Source of the DNA: Anaeromyxobacter sp. PSR-1
Lineage (GTDB): Bacteria; Myxococcota; Myxococcia; Myxococcales; Anaeromyxobacteraceae
Direction of reading: 5' to 3'
Assembly (NCBI RefSeq): GCF_000964525.1
Contig: NZ_BAZG01000030.1
Location: 1 to 36,038, forward strand
DNA length: 36,038 nt
Shown: one piece after another, positions 24,380 through 33,600 of the stretch
How positions within the stretch are numbered: the first letter of the stretch is position 1
Layout of the letters: every line of letters starts with the position of its first letter
The notes under the pieces: generated by a model
What the model saw: only the letters and a program-made list of their open reading frames with translations
What the model was told of the DNA's origin: nothing
The model's database searches: none
Translations under genes and position numbers: made by a program

Positions 24380-25237
24380 CTAGTGCGCCCCGTAGCGCTT
24401 CTCCCCCGCCTCGATCCGGACCGGGAGGACGTTCTCCGGCGTGGGGAGCGGGCAGGTGGCGAAGGCGGAGAACGCGCACGGCGGGTTCACGGCGCGGTTG
24501 AAGTCGAGCACCACCTTGCCGTCGCGCGGGGCCGCGGCGGAGAGGAAGCGCCCTGCGCCGTAGGTCGCGTCGCGGGCGGTCGCGTCCTTGAACACGAAGA
24601 ACAGCCCGCCGTCCTCCTCCGCGGTGGGCTCGAGCGCCACCTCCCGGCCCTCCACGGTGAAGTGGGCGCGCCCGGGCGCGAGCTCGCGGGTGGCGACGCC
24701 GATGACGCTCGGCACCTCCACCTCGCGCGGCGCCGGGTACGCCTCCCAGCGCGCCTCGATCCGCCAGCGCGGATCCGGCGGGTAGGCGTCGACGCCCCGG
24801 AACCCGGTGCGCGCCGGCGCCGCCGCGTCCCACACCCGCACCGCGAACCGACCCGAGCGCTCGATCACGGCCAGCGTCACCGAGGCGCCGAGCTGGACCC
24901 GGTCCGGCTCGCCGGCGCTGTCCGGCGCGAGCGCCCGCCGCTCCAGCGGCGCGCCGCCGAGCGCGTAGCCGTCGGACCGGGCCGCGGCGAGCGTCACCTT
25001 GCCGCCCTCCAGCGTGAACGTCCCCGGCAGGCCGGGGAGCCGGTTCTCGCCCGGCTCGAGCCAGTGCAGCCCGGTGAGCGCGAGCCAGCCGGTGGGCGTC
25101 CGCAGCCGCTCCTCGCGGCGGTCGTGCCACGCCTTCCACTCCGCCGCGAACGCCGGGTCCGCGGGCGGCCGGCGGTTGCACGCGGCGAGCACGAGCGGGA
25201 GGAGGACCAAGGAGAGCGGCGCGAGGTTCCCGGGCAT
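24380..25237 (-). CDS. DUF1684 lipoprotein
   Basis: The 285-residue protein begins with a lipoprotein signal (lipobox LAAC, cysteine near residue 20), so it is anchored in the cell envelope. The body has the recognisable DUF1684 signatures: W-x(2)-RREERL...GWLALTGLHWLEPGEN near the N-terminus and DFNRAVNPPCAFSAFATCPLPTPEN near the C-terminus. The molecular role of DUF1684 is not established. It starts 10 nt after the histidine kinase stop, so the two are probably one operon, hinting that the kinase reports on an envelope-related process. Family firm, function unknown. Confidence 0.85.
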   Translation of the reverse strand: MPGNLAPLSLVLLPLVLAACNRRPPADPAFAAEWKAWHDRREERLRTPTGWLALTGLHWLEPGENRLPGLPGTFTLEGGKVTLAAARSDGYALGGAPLERRALAPDSAGEPDRVQLGASVTLAVIERSGRFAVRVWDAAAPARTGFRGVDAYPPDPRWRIEARWEAYPAPREVEVPSVIGVATRELAPGRAHFTVEGREVALEPTAEEDGGLFFVFKDATARDATYGAGRFLSAAAPRDGKVVLDFNRAVNPPCAFSAFATCPLPTPENVLPVRIEAGEKRYGAH

Positions 25238-25247
25238 GGCCCGGGTG

Positions 25248-26666
25248 TTAGCCCGGCCGGCGCTCCGGCGCCAGCGCAGCCGCGCGCGCCGCCCCTTCCC
25301 CGCCGGCCTGCGCCGGCCCGAGCCGCGCCTCGAAGCTCACCGTCCAGCCCGGCGCGTCCACCAGCGCCACCCCACCGCCGTGCGCCTCCGCCACCAGCCG
25401 GCACAGGTAGAGCCCCAGCCCGGCGCTGGTCCACTCGCGCGCCTCGCCGGGCGCGAACTTCTCGAACAGGTGGGCGCGGATGGCGGACGGCACCGGCGGC
25501 CCGGAGTTCCGGACCGCGAGCCGCACCCCCTCCCCGTCCGCCTCGCCCGCGAGCTCCACCCGGTCGCCGGTCCGGCAGTGCCGGAGCGCGTTCGCGACCA
25601 GGTTCTCGAGCAGCCGGCGCGACAGGTCGCGGTCGATGCGCACCACCAGGTCGTCCCCGCCGCGCACCGAGATGGTCACCCCGCGCTCCCGCGCGTGCGG
25701 CGCGCAGCTCCGCGCCACCGCGTGCAGGAGATCCCCGATCGCCACCGGGTCCGCGGCGAGGCGGGCCGGCCCGGTCTCCAGGCGCGAGATGGCGAGCAGG
25801 TCGCCGATCATCTCGGCGAGCCGCTGCCCCTCGCCCTCCGCCTGCGCCAGGTCCTCGCGCACCTGCGCCGCGCCCGGCTGGCCGCGCACCTCGACCTCGG
25901 CGAGGCGCAGGTACTGGAGGAGCGCGGCGAGCGGGTTCTTGAGGTCGTGCACCATCAGGCGCACGAGGTCGCGGGCCTGGCGGTTGGCGGCCACCACCGC
26001 GTCGCGCTGCGCCACCGCCTCCGCGTTCGCCCTCGCCAGCGCCTCGCCGTGGGCGCGGCAGAGCGAGGCGGTGTAGGTCTCGGCCGCGAGCCGCGCCGCG
26101 AGCGCCGTGGCGCGCACCGTGTTCCGGATCGCGACGTAGGCCGCGGCGGAGAGGATGAGGCCGACCAGGAGCACCAGCCGCCAGGACACCCCGGAGTGCA
26201 TGGCGAGCGCCATCTGGTTCGCCGCCGCGACCACCGAGAGCGCCGCGGCCGGCGCCGGCGGCAGCGCCACCGCCGCGAACAGGATCACCATCAGCATCAT
26301 GCCGTTGCCGGCGCCGGCCGCGATCGCGAGCGCGAGGTTGCCGCCCGCCGCCTCGACCACCCGCCAGCTGCCCACCGCGACCACCGCGACGTCGAGGGCC
26401 GCCGCGGCGAGCGCCACCGCCTCCCAGCGCCACCGGCGCCGCAGCAGGACCAGGACGCCGGTCGCGACCGCCAGGTACGCGACGCTCACGCGGAGCGCGA
26501 CCGCGTGCCACGCGGCCGGGTCGTGCCAGCCCGGGAGGTAGACGAGCAGGATGGCGGTGCGGAGCGCCACGCGCATCCAGGCCACCGCCTCGGCGCCGCG
26601 CCTCCGCGCCTCGCGCACCGCGTCCGCCACCGCCGCGCGGAGCGCCGCGTCCGCCGCCTCGAGCAT
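25248..26666 (-). CDS. Membrane histidine kinase with polytopic sensor domain
   Basis: The 472-residue kinase has about five or six hydrophobic segments between residues 33 and 180 and little periplasmic loop, suggesting that it senses through the membrane. A coiled-coil linker (about 185-235) leads to HisKA with MVHDLKNPL (H240). The ATPase domain has NLVANALRH (N-box, 355-363), a G1 box reading NSGPPV instead of DxGxG, LFEKFAPGE and GLGLYLC. The N-x-G-P-P form occurs in active kinases, so it need not be dead. No response regulator is adjacent; the next gene in the operon is the DUF1684 lipoprotein. Partner and signal unknown. Confidence 0.88.
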   Translation of the reverse strand: MLEAADAALRAAVADAVREARRRGAEAVAWMRVALRTAILLVYLPGWHDPAAWHAVALRVSVAYLAVATGVLVLLRRRWRWEAVALAAAALDVAVVAVGSWRVVEAAGGNLALAIAAGAGNGMMLMVILFAAVALPPAPAAALSVVAAANQMALAMHSGVSWRLVLLVGLILSAAAYVAIRNTVRATALAARLAAETYTASLCRAHGEALARANAEAVAQRDAVVAANRQARDLVRLMVHDLKNPLAALLQYLRLAEVEVRGQPGAAQVREDLAQAEGEGQRLAEMIGDLLAISRLETGPARLAADPVAIGDLLHAVARSCAPHARERGVTISVRGGDDLVVRIDRDLSRRLLENLVANALRHCRTGDRVELAGEADGEGVRLAVRNSGPPVPSAIRAHLFEKFAPGEAREWTSAGLGLYLCRLVAEAHGGGVALVDAPGWTVSFEARLGPAQAGGEGAARAAALAPERRPG

Positions 26667-26684
26667 CCGGAACCCCCGCCGGCC

Positions 26685-26690
26685 ATCATA
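26685..26690 (-). promoter_or_regulatory. Candidate -10 element TATGAT for the kinase-DUF1684 operon
   Basis: TATGAT on the minus strand (five of six bases match TATAAT) lies 18 nt before ATG 26666, leaving a short leader of about 12 nt. No clear -35 is seen. Confidence 0.4.
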
Positions 26691-26728
26691 ACGGCGGGCG
26701 GGTTTGCTCCGGGTGCGTCCCGGGCCGC

Positions 26729-26747
26729 GGCTCCCGCGCGGGGAGCC
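26729..26747 (-). terminator. Hairpin after the HerA/DUF853 ATPase gene
   Basis: A perfect 7-bp stem (GGCTCCC at 26729-26735, GGGAGCC at 26741-26747, loop GCGCG) starts 8 nt beyond the ATPase stop on the minus strand. It lacks a U-tract. It separates the lolA-ATPase unit from the kinase operon. Confidence 0.5.
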
Positions 26748-26754
26748 GGGGCGG

Positions 26755-28233
26755 TCACCGGCGCCGGCCGCCGCCGAACATCGACCCGAGGATGCCGCGC
26801 ATGATCTCGCGGCCGAGCTGCGTCCCGGCGGCGCGCATCGCGCTCTGCGCCATCTTGCCCAGGGCCGAGGCGGCCTCGGCGCCGACGGTGCGCGGGGCCG
26901 GGGCGGGCCGGCCTGCGGGGGCGGGCGGCGCGGCCGCCGCCTCCTCGGCGCGCCGCTGCAGCCGCTCGTAGGCCGACTCCCGGTCCACCGGCGCGTCGTA
27001 GCGCCCGCGGAGCGGCGAGGCCGCCATGACCTGCGCGCGCTCCTCCGCGGTGAGCGGGGCGAGGCGCGACCGCGGCGGCAGCACCCAGGCTCGCTCCACC
27101 GGGTGCGGCGTTCCCTTCTCGTCCAGGAACGAGACCAGCGCCTCCCCCACCCCGAGCTCGGTGATGGCGCGCTCCACGTCCACCCCCGGGTTGGCCCGGA
27201 ACGTCTCGGCGGCGGCGCGCACCGCCTTCTGGTCGCGCGGGGTGAACGCGCGGAGCGCGTGCTGCACCCGGTTCCCGAGCTGGCCCAGCACCGCGTCCGG
27301 CACGTCGAGCGGGTTCTGGGTGACGAAGTAGACGCCCACGCCCTTCGAGCGGACGAGCCGCACCACCTGCTCGACCTTCTGCCGCAGCTCGTCGGGCGCG
27401 TCGTCGAAGAGGAGATGGGCCTCGTCGAAGAAGAACACCAGGCGCGGCTTCTCCGGGTCGCCCACCTCCGGGAGCTGCTCGAACAGCTCCGAGAGCAGCC
27501 ACAGCAGCAGCGTGGCGTAGAGCGTGGGCGCGCGGATCAGCTTCTCGGCGTGGAGGACGGTCACCTGGCCGCGGCCGGACAGGTCGGTGCGGAGCAGGTC
27601 CTCGAGCGCCAGCGCCGGCTCGCCGAAGAGCCGGTCGCCGCCCTGCGACTCGAGCGCGAGCAGCGCGCGCTGGATGGCGCCCACGCTGGTGGGCGAGACG
27701 TTCCCGTAGCGCGCGCGGAGCGCCGCGGCGTTCTCCGAGACGTGCTCCAGCATGGCGCGCAGGTCCTTCAGGTCGAGCAGGAGCAGCCCGCCCTCGTCCG
27801 CCACCCGGAACGCCACGTTCAGCACGCCGGCCTGGACGTCGTTCAGCCCGAGCACGCGCGCGAGCAGGAGCGGCCCCATCTCCGAGATGGTGGTGCGGAG
27901 CGGGTGGCCGGCCTCGCCGTACACGTCCAGGAACGCGACCGGGCAGGCCTCGGGCGCGAGCGCGAGGCCGAGCTGCTGCGCGCGCTCGACGAGCTTCGGG
28001 GCCTCGCCGCCCGGGCGCGCCAGGCCGGAGAGGTCGCCCTTCACGTCGGCCAGGAACACCGGGACGCCGAGCCGGCTGAAACCCTCGGCCAGCACGCGGA
28101 GCGTGACGGTCTTGCCGGTGCCGGTGGCGCCGGCCACCAGGCCGTGGCGGTTGGCCAGCCGGGGCAGCAGCGCGAGATCGGCGAAGCCGCCGCCCGCGCG
28201 GGGGGCCTTCGCGACGAGGATGGGATCGGGCAT
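26755..28233 (-). CDS. HerA-like DUF853 ATPase (YjgR family)
   Basis: The 492-residue protein has a Walker A GATGTGKT near residue 35 and FLADVKGDLSGLA just after. A Walker B-type LVFFFDEAHLLFDDAP and the sensor VYFVTQNPLDVPDAV come later. These are hallmarks of the YjgR/DUF853 branch of HerA-FtsK helicase-like ATPases. The C-terminal third is Ala/Pro-rich and ends in a short Gly/Arg-rich segment. Its cellular job is poorly known. It follows the lolA-like gene by 16 nt, but TATCCT 7 nt before its ATG suggests it may also be transcribed from its own leaderless start. Confidence 0.88.
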   Translation of the reverse strand: MPDPILVAKAPRAGGGFADLALLPRLANRHGLVAGATGTGKTVTLRVLAEGFSRLGVPVFLADVKGDLSGLARPGGEAPKLVERAQQLGLALAPEACPVAFLDVYGEAGHPLRTTISEMGPLLLARVLGLNDVQAGVLNVAFRVADEGGLLLLDLKDLRAMLEHVSENAAALRARYGNVSPTSVGAIQRALLALESQGGDRLFGEPALALEDLLRTDLSGRGQVTVLHAEKLIRAPTLYATLLLWLLSELFEQLPEVGDPEKPRLVFFFDEAHLLFDDAPDELRQKVEQVVRLVRSKGVGVYFVTQNPLDVPDAVLGQLGNRVQHALRAFTPRDQKAVRAAAETFRANPGVDVERAITELGVGEALVSFLDEKGTPHPVERAWVLPPRSRLAPLTAEERAQVMAASPLRGRYDAPVDRESAYERLQRRAEEAAAAPPAPAGRPAPAPRTVGAEAASALGKMAQSAMRAAGTQLGREIMRGILGSMFGGGRRR

Positions 28234-28240
28234 GGGCGCC

Positions 28241-28246
28241 AGGATA
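28241..28246 (-). promoter_or_regulatory. Candidate leaderless promoter TATCCT of the DUF853 gene
   Basis: TATCCT on the minus strand is followed by 7 nt (GGCGCCC) and ATG 28233. It lies between the lolA-like stop and this ATG, so it would be internal to the operon. Confidence 0.35.
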
Positions 28247-28249
28247 CGA

Positions 28250-28936
28250 CTACTGGGCCTTCGGCGCCGCGATCCGGCGAACGTCCCGGGGGAGCTTCAC
28301 CTCGAACGCGGCGTCGGGCAGGCCCACGTTCCGCCGCACGTCCTCGAAGCGGATCTCGTTCGCGTTCCCGGCGCCGTCCACCACGCGGGTGGCGGTCACC
28401 TGCCCGTCCGCCGCCACGGTGAGCGCGATGGACTCCACCCGCGGGTCGGCCTCCTTCGGCCGGAGCAGGAGCGCGCCGGCGCCGTCCAGCGACACGTCGA
28501 ACTCGCGCAGGAGGTCGCCCTTGCCGAGCAGGAACGTCACCGCCGCGCTCATGGCCGAGCTGTCGAACGCCTCGTCCACGTAGGCCTGGTTCTCCTCCGG
28601 CTCGTACTGCACCAGGCGCGAGCCCTTCACCGCCACCGTCTTCGGCGCCGGCTTCTCGTAGTCCCAGCGCATCATCCCGGGCTTCTTCACGCGCAGGGTC
28701 CCGGAGGACGTCTGGCGCCGGCCGAAGCCGGCGTAGGTGTAGGTCTGGCGGAAGCGCGCCTCGAGGTCGCGGGTCCGCTCGTAGAACGCCTGCACCTTCC
28801 GCGCGAGCGCGCGCGGATCCTCGAGCGTGCGCGCCGCCGCGGCGCCGCCGGCCTCCGCGGGGGCGGGGGGCGTGACCGGGCCGGACGCGGCGAGGGCGAG
28901 CGCGGCGGGCAGGGCGAGGAGGAGGCTCGAGGTCAT
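28250..28936 (-). CDS. lolA: LolA-like outer-membrane lipoprotein carrier protein
   Basis: The 228-residue protein has a signal peptide (about residues 1-17) and an Ala/Pro-rich linker, then a LolA-type core: QAFYERTRDLEARFRQTYT, GTLRVKKPGMMRWDYEKP (the conserved R-W-x-Y-x-x-P region) and VKGSRLVQYEPEENQAYVD. LolA shuttles lipoproteins across the periplasm from the LolCDE transporter to the outer membrane. Several lipoproteins are encoded in the window. It precedes the DUF853 ATPase by 16 nt. Paralogues of LolA fold exist, so it could serve another lipid-binding role. Confidence 0.88.
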   Translation of the reverse strand: MTSSLLLALPAALALAASGPVTPPAPAEAGGAAAARTLEDPRALARKVQAFYERTRDLEARFRQTYTYAGFGRRQTSSGTLRVKKPGMMRWDYEKPAPKTVAVKGSRLVQYEPEENQAYVDEAFDSSAMSAAVTFLLGKGDLLREFDVSLDGAGALLLRPKEADPRVESIALTVAADGQVTATRVVDGAGNANEIRFEDVRRNVGLPDAAFEVKLPRDVRRIAAPKAQ

Positions 28937-28943
28937 GGCGGTC

Positions 28944-28949
28944 TAGATA
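28944..28949 (-). promoter_or_regulatory. Candidate leaderless promoter TATCTA of lolA
   Basis: TATCTA on the minus strand is followed by 7 nt (GACCGCC) and ATG 28936, with no Shine-Dalgarno sequence. It is a looser match than the other elements of this type. Confidence 0.35.
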
Positions 28950-28991
28950 CCAGACGGCCCGCGGCGGCGGCGCATTCAGGGCGGGCGGTCC

Positions 28992-29020
28992 TTGACGGCC
29001 GGGGACGCTCGGGTGATCCT
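28992..29020 (+). promoter_or_regulatory. Candidate promoter of the cysteine-rich lipoprotein gene
   Basis: TTGACG (28992-28997) and GATCCT (29015-29020), separated by 17 nt, lie 12 nt before ATG 29033. The -35 is good and the -10 weak. Confidence 0.35.
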
Positions 29021-29032
29021 CCCGCCCTCCGA

Positions 29033-29392
29033 ATGCGCCGCCTGCTCCTCGTCCCGCTCGCCCTGACGTTCGCCCTCGCCGGCTGCTCCGGTCCCTGCCA
29101 GGACCTGGGCGATCGGCTCTGCAAGTGCGTGGGCGTCGGCACCACGCGCGACGCCTGCGAGCGGAGCGTGAAGGAGCAGCTGCAGAACCACAGCCCGTCG
29201 AAGGACGTCGAGCACCTCTGCGACGAGCGGCTGAAGACCTGCCGCGCGCCGGACGGGGCGCAGTTCTGCGAGTGGATCAACACCGCCTGCGGCAAGGCCT
29301 CCTGCGGCCTGTCCTCGGACGAGCCGGCCACGGCCTGCACCCCCGCCGCGGCGGCCGCGCTCGAGGGCGAGCCGGTCCAGTCGGAGCCCTGA
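29033..29392 (+). CDS. Small cysteine-rich lipoprotein of unknown function
   Basis: The 119-residue protein has a lipoprotein signal with lipobox LAGC (lipidated Cys near residue 18). The mature part holds ten more cysteines in about 85 residues, spaced as PCQDLGDRLCKC, DAC, LC, TC, FC, AC, SC and AC. An even number suggests five disulfides in the oxidising periplasm or cell surface; no CxxCH is present, so it is not a cytochrome. The C-terminus is acidic and Ala/Pro-rich. It converges on the radical SAM gene with a 3-nt gap. I recognise no family; similar small cysteine-rich lipoproteins are common in Myxococcota, but that is general knowledge and not a match. Confidence 0.75.
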   Translation: MRRLLLVPLALTFALAGCSGPCQDLGDRLCKCVGVGTTRDACERSVKEQLQNHSPSKDVEHLCDERLKTCRAPDGAQFCEWINTACGKASCGLSSDEPATACTPAAAAALEGEPVQSEP

Positions 29393-29395
29393 GCC

Positions 29396-30466
29396 TCAGA
29401 CCGGGACGCCGAGCGGCATCGGGATCCCGTCGTCGAGCCGGACCGCCTCGTCGCCGAAGCGCCCGGCGATCCGCGTCCCGCAGGCCGCGCAGGCGCCGCC
29501 CTTCATCCGCACCGCCGTCACCGCGAACCAGTCGCGCTCGATCACCTTCGCACCGCAGCCCGGGCAGTAGGTGGTGTCGCCCTCCGGGTCGTGGACGTTG
29601 CCGGTGTAGACGTAGCGGAGCCCCTCGGCGCGGGCGATGGCGCGGGCCCGCGTGAGCGTGGCCGGCGGCGTGCGCGGCCGGTCGGTCAGCTTGTAGGCCG
29701 GGTGGAAGGCGCTGAAGTGGAGCGGCACCTCCCGGCCCATGTGGTCGCGGATCCAGGCGGCCAGCTCGTGCAGCTCGGCGTCGCCGTCGTTCAGGCCCGG
29801 GATGAGGAGCGTCGTCACCTCGGTCCAGACGCTCGTCTCGCGCGCCAGCCACTCCAGCGTGTCGAGCACCGGGGCGAGGTGCGAGAACGTCTGGCGCCGG
29901 TAGAACTCCTCGGTGAACGCCTTCAGGTCCACGTTGGCCGCGTCGGCGCGCGAGAAGAGGTCGCGCCGCGCCTCCGGCGACACGTAGCCGTTCGTCACCA
30001 GCACCGTGAACAGCCCCGCCGCGTGCGCCGCGTCGGCCACGTCGATGGCGTACTCCGCCCAGATGATGGGGTCGTTGTACGTGAAGGCGATGCCGGGGCA
30101 GCCGGCGTCGCGCGCCAGCGCCACCACCCGCTCCGGCGTCCAGTCCACCTCCGAGTGCAGCTCGTCCAGACGCGCCTTGGAGATGTCCCAGTTCTGGCAG
30201 AAGCGGCAGCCGAGGTTGCACCCGGCCGTGCCGAACGAGAGCACCCGCGCGCCCGGGTGGAAGTGGGCGAGCGGCTTCTTCTCGATGGGATCGACGGCGA
30301 ACCCGGTCGATCGGCCCCAGGCGGAGGTGACGAGCTTCCCGCCCTCGTTCCGCCGCACGAAGCAGAACCCCGCCTGCCCTTCCCCGATCCGGCAGTCGCG
30401 AGGACACAGCGTGCAGCGGACCTTTCCGCCGGCCGCGGGCTCCCAGTAGCGCGCCTCGTGGATCAT
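29396..30466 (-). CDS. amrS: AmrS-type radical SAM protein (AmmeMemoRadiSam)
   Basis: The 356-residue protein carries the radical SAM motif CNLGCRFC (C83, C87, C90) preceded by TAG. An N-terminal cysteine set (C18, C21, C25, C35: CTLCPRDCRIGEGQAGFC) matches the AmrS/PflA-like subgroup. The C-terminal part has two zinc-ribbon pairs (CPGC and CAAC). In other genomes AmrS co-occurs with AmrA and the Memo-like AmrB; neither is in this window. Its substrate is not established. ATG 30466 has TAGGAT 6 nt upstream, pointing to a leaderless mRNA. It diverges from metH. Confidence 0.9.
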   Translation of the reverse strand: MIHEARYWEPAAGGKVRCTLCPRDCRIGEGQAGFCFVRRNEGGKLVTSAWGRSTGFAVDPIEKKPLAHFHPGARVLSFGTAGCNLGCRFCQNWDISKARLDELHSEVDWTPERVVALARDAGCPGIAFTYNDPIIWAEYAIDVADAAHAAGLFTVLVTNGYVSPEARRDLFSRADAANVDLKAFTEEFYRRQTFSHLAPVLDTLEWLARETSVWTEVTTLLIPGLNDGDAELHELAAWIRDHMGREVPLHFSAFHPAYKLTDRPRTPPATLTRARAIARAEGLRYVYTGNVHDPEGDTTYCPGCGAKVIERDWFAVTAVRMKGGACAACGTRIAGRFGDEAVRLDDGIPMPLGVPV

Positions 30467-30472
30467 GGCCCG

Positions 30473-30478
30473 ATCCTA
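30473..30478 (-). promoter_or_regulatory. Candidate leaderless promoter TAGGAT of amrS
   Basis: TAGGAT on the minus strand is followed by exactly 6 nt (CGGGCC) and ATG 30466. No Shine-Dalgarno sequence is present. Confidence 0.5.
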
Positions 30479-30522
30479 GCGCCGCGGCCGCGCGACGCGA
30501 CCGGGGGGCGGGCGGGGCCCCT

Positions 30523-30590
30523 CCCGCCGGTGCGGCGGGCCTGCAGGCGGGCTCGATCGCGCCGGCCCGGGGTGTTATCTCTCTAACTTT
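30523..30590. other. Divergent amrS-metH intergenic region with hairpin and AT-rich island
   Basis: The 174-bp gap holds a perfect 7-bp hairpin (CCCGCCG-GTG-CGGCGGG, 30523-30539), a 10-bp palindrome GCCTGCAGGC and an AT-rich island (TTATCTCTCTAACTT, 30575-30589) that probably contains the metH -10 region. I looked for S-adenosylhomocysteine, SAM-II and cobalamin riboswitch cores and saw none. Confidence 0.35.
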
Positions 30591-30640
30591 GCGGACGCGC
30601 CTCCAGGCCTCCGCCCCGCCCCTTCCGAACGGACGACCCC

Positions 30641-33600
30641 GTGAACTTCCGCGAAGCCCTCGAACGCCGCCCGCTCGTGTTCGACGGCGCCATGGGCACC
30701 CAGATCCAGCGCCACCAGCTGACGGCCGCGGAGTTCGGCGGGAAGGAGGGCGCGAACGACCTGCTCACGCTCACCCGCCCGGACCTCATCGAGGAGATCC
30801 ACGCGCGCTACTTCGGGGTGGGCTGCGACGTGGTGGAGACGAACACCTTCGGCTCCTCGCGGCTGAAGCTCGACGAGTACGGGCTCGGCCACCGCACCTA
30901 CGAGGTGAACTGCCGGGCGGCCATCCTGGCCCGCCGGGCCGCCGAGCGCTTCTCGACCCCGGACCACCCGCGCTTCGTGGCCGGCTCGATCGGTCCGACC
31001 GGCATGCTGCCGTCGTCCTCCGACCCGGCGCTCGGGAACATCACCTCCGACGCGCTGGAGCGGATCTTCTTCGAGCAGGCGAAGGGGCTGGTGGAGGGCG
31101 GGGTGGACGCCCTCATCATCGAGACGCAGCAGGACATGCTGGAGCTGCGCGCCGCGGTGCTGGCCTGCGACGCGGTCCGGCGCGAGGCGCTGCGCGACGT
31201 CTTCGTCATTGCCCAGCCCACGCTCATCGACGCGAACGGGCGCATGCTGCTCGGCACCGACATCGGCAGCGCGGTCGCCACGCTGGAGCGGCTGCCGGTG
31301 GACGCGGTCGGCCTCAACTGCTCCACCGGCCCGGACGAGATGCGCGCCTCGGTGAAGGCGCTCGCCGAGCGGTGCTCGCACTGGGTCTCGGTGCTGCCGA
31401 ACGCCGGCATGCCGGAGAACGAGGACGGGCGGGCGGTCTACAAGCTGTCCCCGGACGACCTGGCCCGCGCGCTCGCCGGGTTCGTGGCCGAGTACGGGGT
31501 GGACATCGTGGGCGGCTGCTGCGGCACCACCCCCGAGCACCTGCGCAAGGTGGTCGAGGCGGTGCGCGGGCTCTCCGCGCCGCGGCGCCGCCGCCCCGCG
31601 CCCGCCGCCGAGCTGTCCTCCGCCATGAAGGCGGTCCCGCTCGCCATGGAGCCGCGCCCGCTGGTGGTGGGCGAGCGGCTGAACAGCCAGGGCTCGCGCA
31701 AGGTGAAGGAGCTGCTGCTCGCCGACGACTACGCCGGCCTGGTGCAGATCGCGCGCGGGCAGGTGGAGGCGGGCGCGCACGTGCTGGACGTGTGCGTGGC
31801 GCTGAACGAGCGCGACGACGAGGCGGCGCAGATGCGCACGCTCGCGAAGCTGCTGGCGCAGTCGGTGGACGCGCCGCTCATGATCGACTCCACCGAGCCG
31901 GACGTGATCGAGGGCGCGCTCAAGGTCTACCCGGGCCGCTGCATCGTGAACTCGGTGAACCTGGAGAAGTCCGGCGAGCGGGTGCGGCGGGTGCTGCCGC
32001 TGGTGCGCCGCTACGGCGCCGCGGTGGTCGCCATGACCATCGACGAGAAGGGCATGGCGCAGACCGCCGAGCGCAAGGCCGAGGTGGCCCGGCGCATCGT
32101 GGCGGTGGCGAAGGACCACGGCATCCCGCCGGACAGCCTGGTGTTCGACGCGCTCACCTTCACGCTCGCCACCGGCGGCGAGGAGTACCGCCGGAGCGCG
32201 GTGGAGACGCTGGAGGGCATCCGCCGCATCAAGGCGGAGAACCCGGGCGTGCTCACCACGCTCGGCGTCTCCAACGTCTCCTTCGGCCTGGCGAAGAGCG
32301 CGCGCGAGGTGGTGAACTCGGTCTTCCTGTACCACGCGGTGCAGGCCGGCCTCGACCTCGCCATCGTCAACCCGAAGGACATCCTCCCCTACCCCGCCAT
32401 CGACGCGGCGGAGCGGGCGCTCGCCGAGGACCTCGTCTTCGACCGCCGGGCCGACGCGCTGGCGCGGCTCATCGCCCACTTCGGCGCGAAGGGCGCGCCG
32501 GAGAAGGCCGCGGTGGACCCGCTCGCCGGCGCCGCCGGGAAGGGCGCCGAGGAGCGCATCCACCTCCAGATCCTGCACCGCCGCCCGGAGGGCATCGAGG
32601 CGCTCATCGACGAGGCGCTGACGCGCCGCTCGCCGGTGGACGTGCTGAACCAGGTGCTGCTGCCCGCCATGAAGGACGTGGGCGACCGGTTCGGCGCGGG
32701 CGAGCTCATCCTGCCGTTCGTGCTCCAGTCCGCCGAGGTGATGAAGAAGGCCGTCGCCCACCTCGAGCAGTTCCTGGAGAAGAAGGCCGGCGCCACCAAG
32801 GGGAACGTGGTCCTCGCCACCGTCTACGGCGACGTCCACGACATCGGCAAGAACCTGGTGAAGACCATCCTCTCCAACAACGGCTTCACCGTGCACGACC
32901 TCGGAAAGCAGGTGCCGGTCGCGACCGTGCTCGACAAGGCGCTGCAGGTGAACGCGGACGCCATCGGCCTCTCCGCGCTGCTCGTCTCCACCTCCAAGCA
33001 GATGCCGTTCTGCGTGGAGGAGCTGCACCGCCGCAACCTGTCGTTCCCCGTGATCATCGGCGGCGCGGCCATCAACCGGCGCTTCGGCTACCGCACCCAC
33101 TTCGCGCAGGACGGCTCCCCGTACGCGGGCGGCGTGTTCTACGCCAAGGACGCGTTCGAGGGGCTCGAGGTGGTGGAGGCGCTCGTGGACCCGGGCCGCC
33201 GCGAGGCGCTGAAGCGCGAGGTGCTGCAGAAGGCGGTCGCCGAGAAGTCCCGGCCCGCGGCGGAGCCGGTGGCGCCGGCGCCGGCGCGGCGCACCGGCTC
33301 GGTCGCCCCCGCCGCGCGCGTGCCGGCGCCGCCGTTCTGGGGCCCGCGGGTGGTGCCGTCCGGCAGCATCGCGCTCGCCGACGTGTGGCCGCACCTCGAC
33401 CTCGCCGAGCTGTTCAAGCTGCAGTGGGGCGTGAAGGCGAAGGGGGCCGAGTACGAGCGGCTCATCCGCGAGGAGTTCGGCCCGAAGCTGGAGGAGCTGA
33501 AGGCCGAGGCGCAGGCGCAGGGGTGGCTGGTGCCGAAGGTCGTCTACGGCTACTTCCCCTGCCACGCCGAGGGGAACGACCTCGTGGTCCTCGACCCCAC

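Noticed and set aside
25248-26666. Kinase read as degenerate because the G1 box is NSGPPV
   Set aside because: N-x-G-P-P variants occur in active HisKA kinases, and H240, the N-box and G2 box are intact, so inactivity is not supported.
30467-30640. Riboswitch (SAH, SAM-II or cobalamin) before metH
   Set aside because: I could not find the conserved cores of these classes; only GC hairpins and an AT-rich island are visible. A covariance-model search would be decisive.
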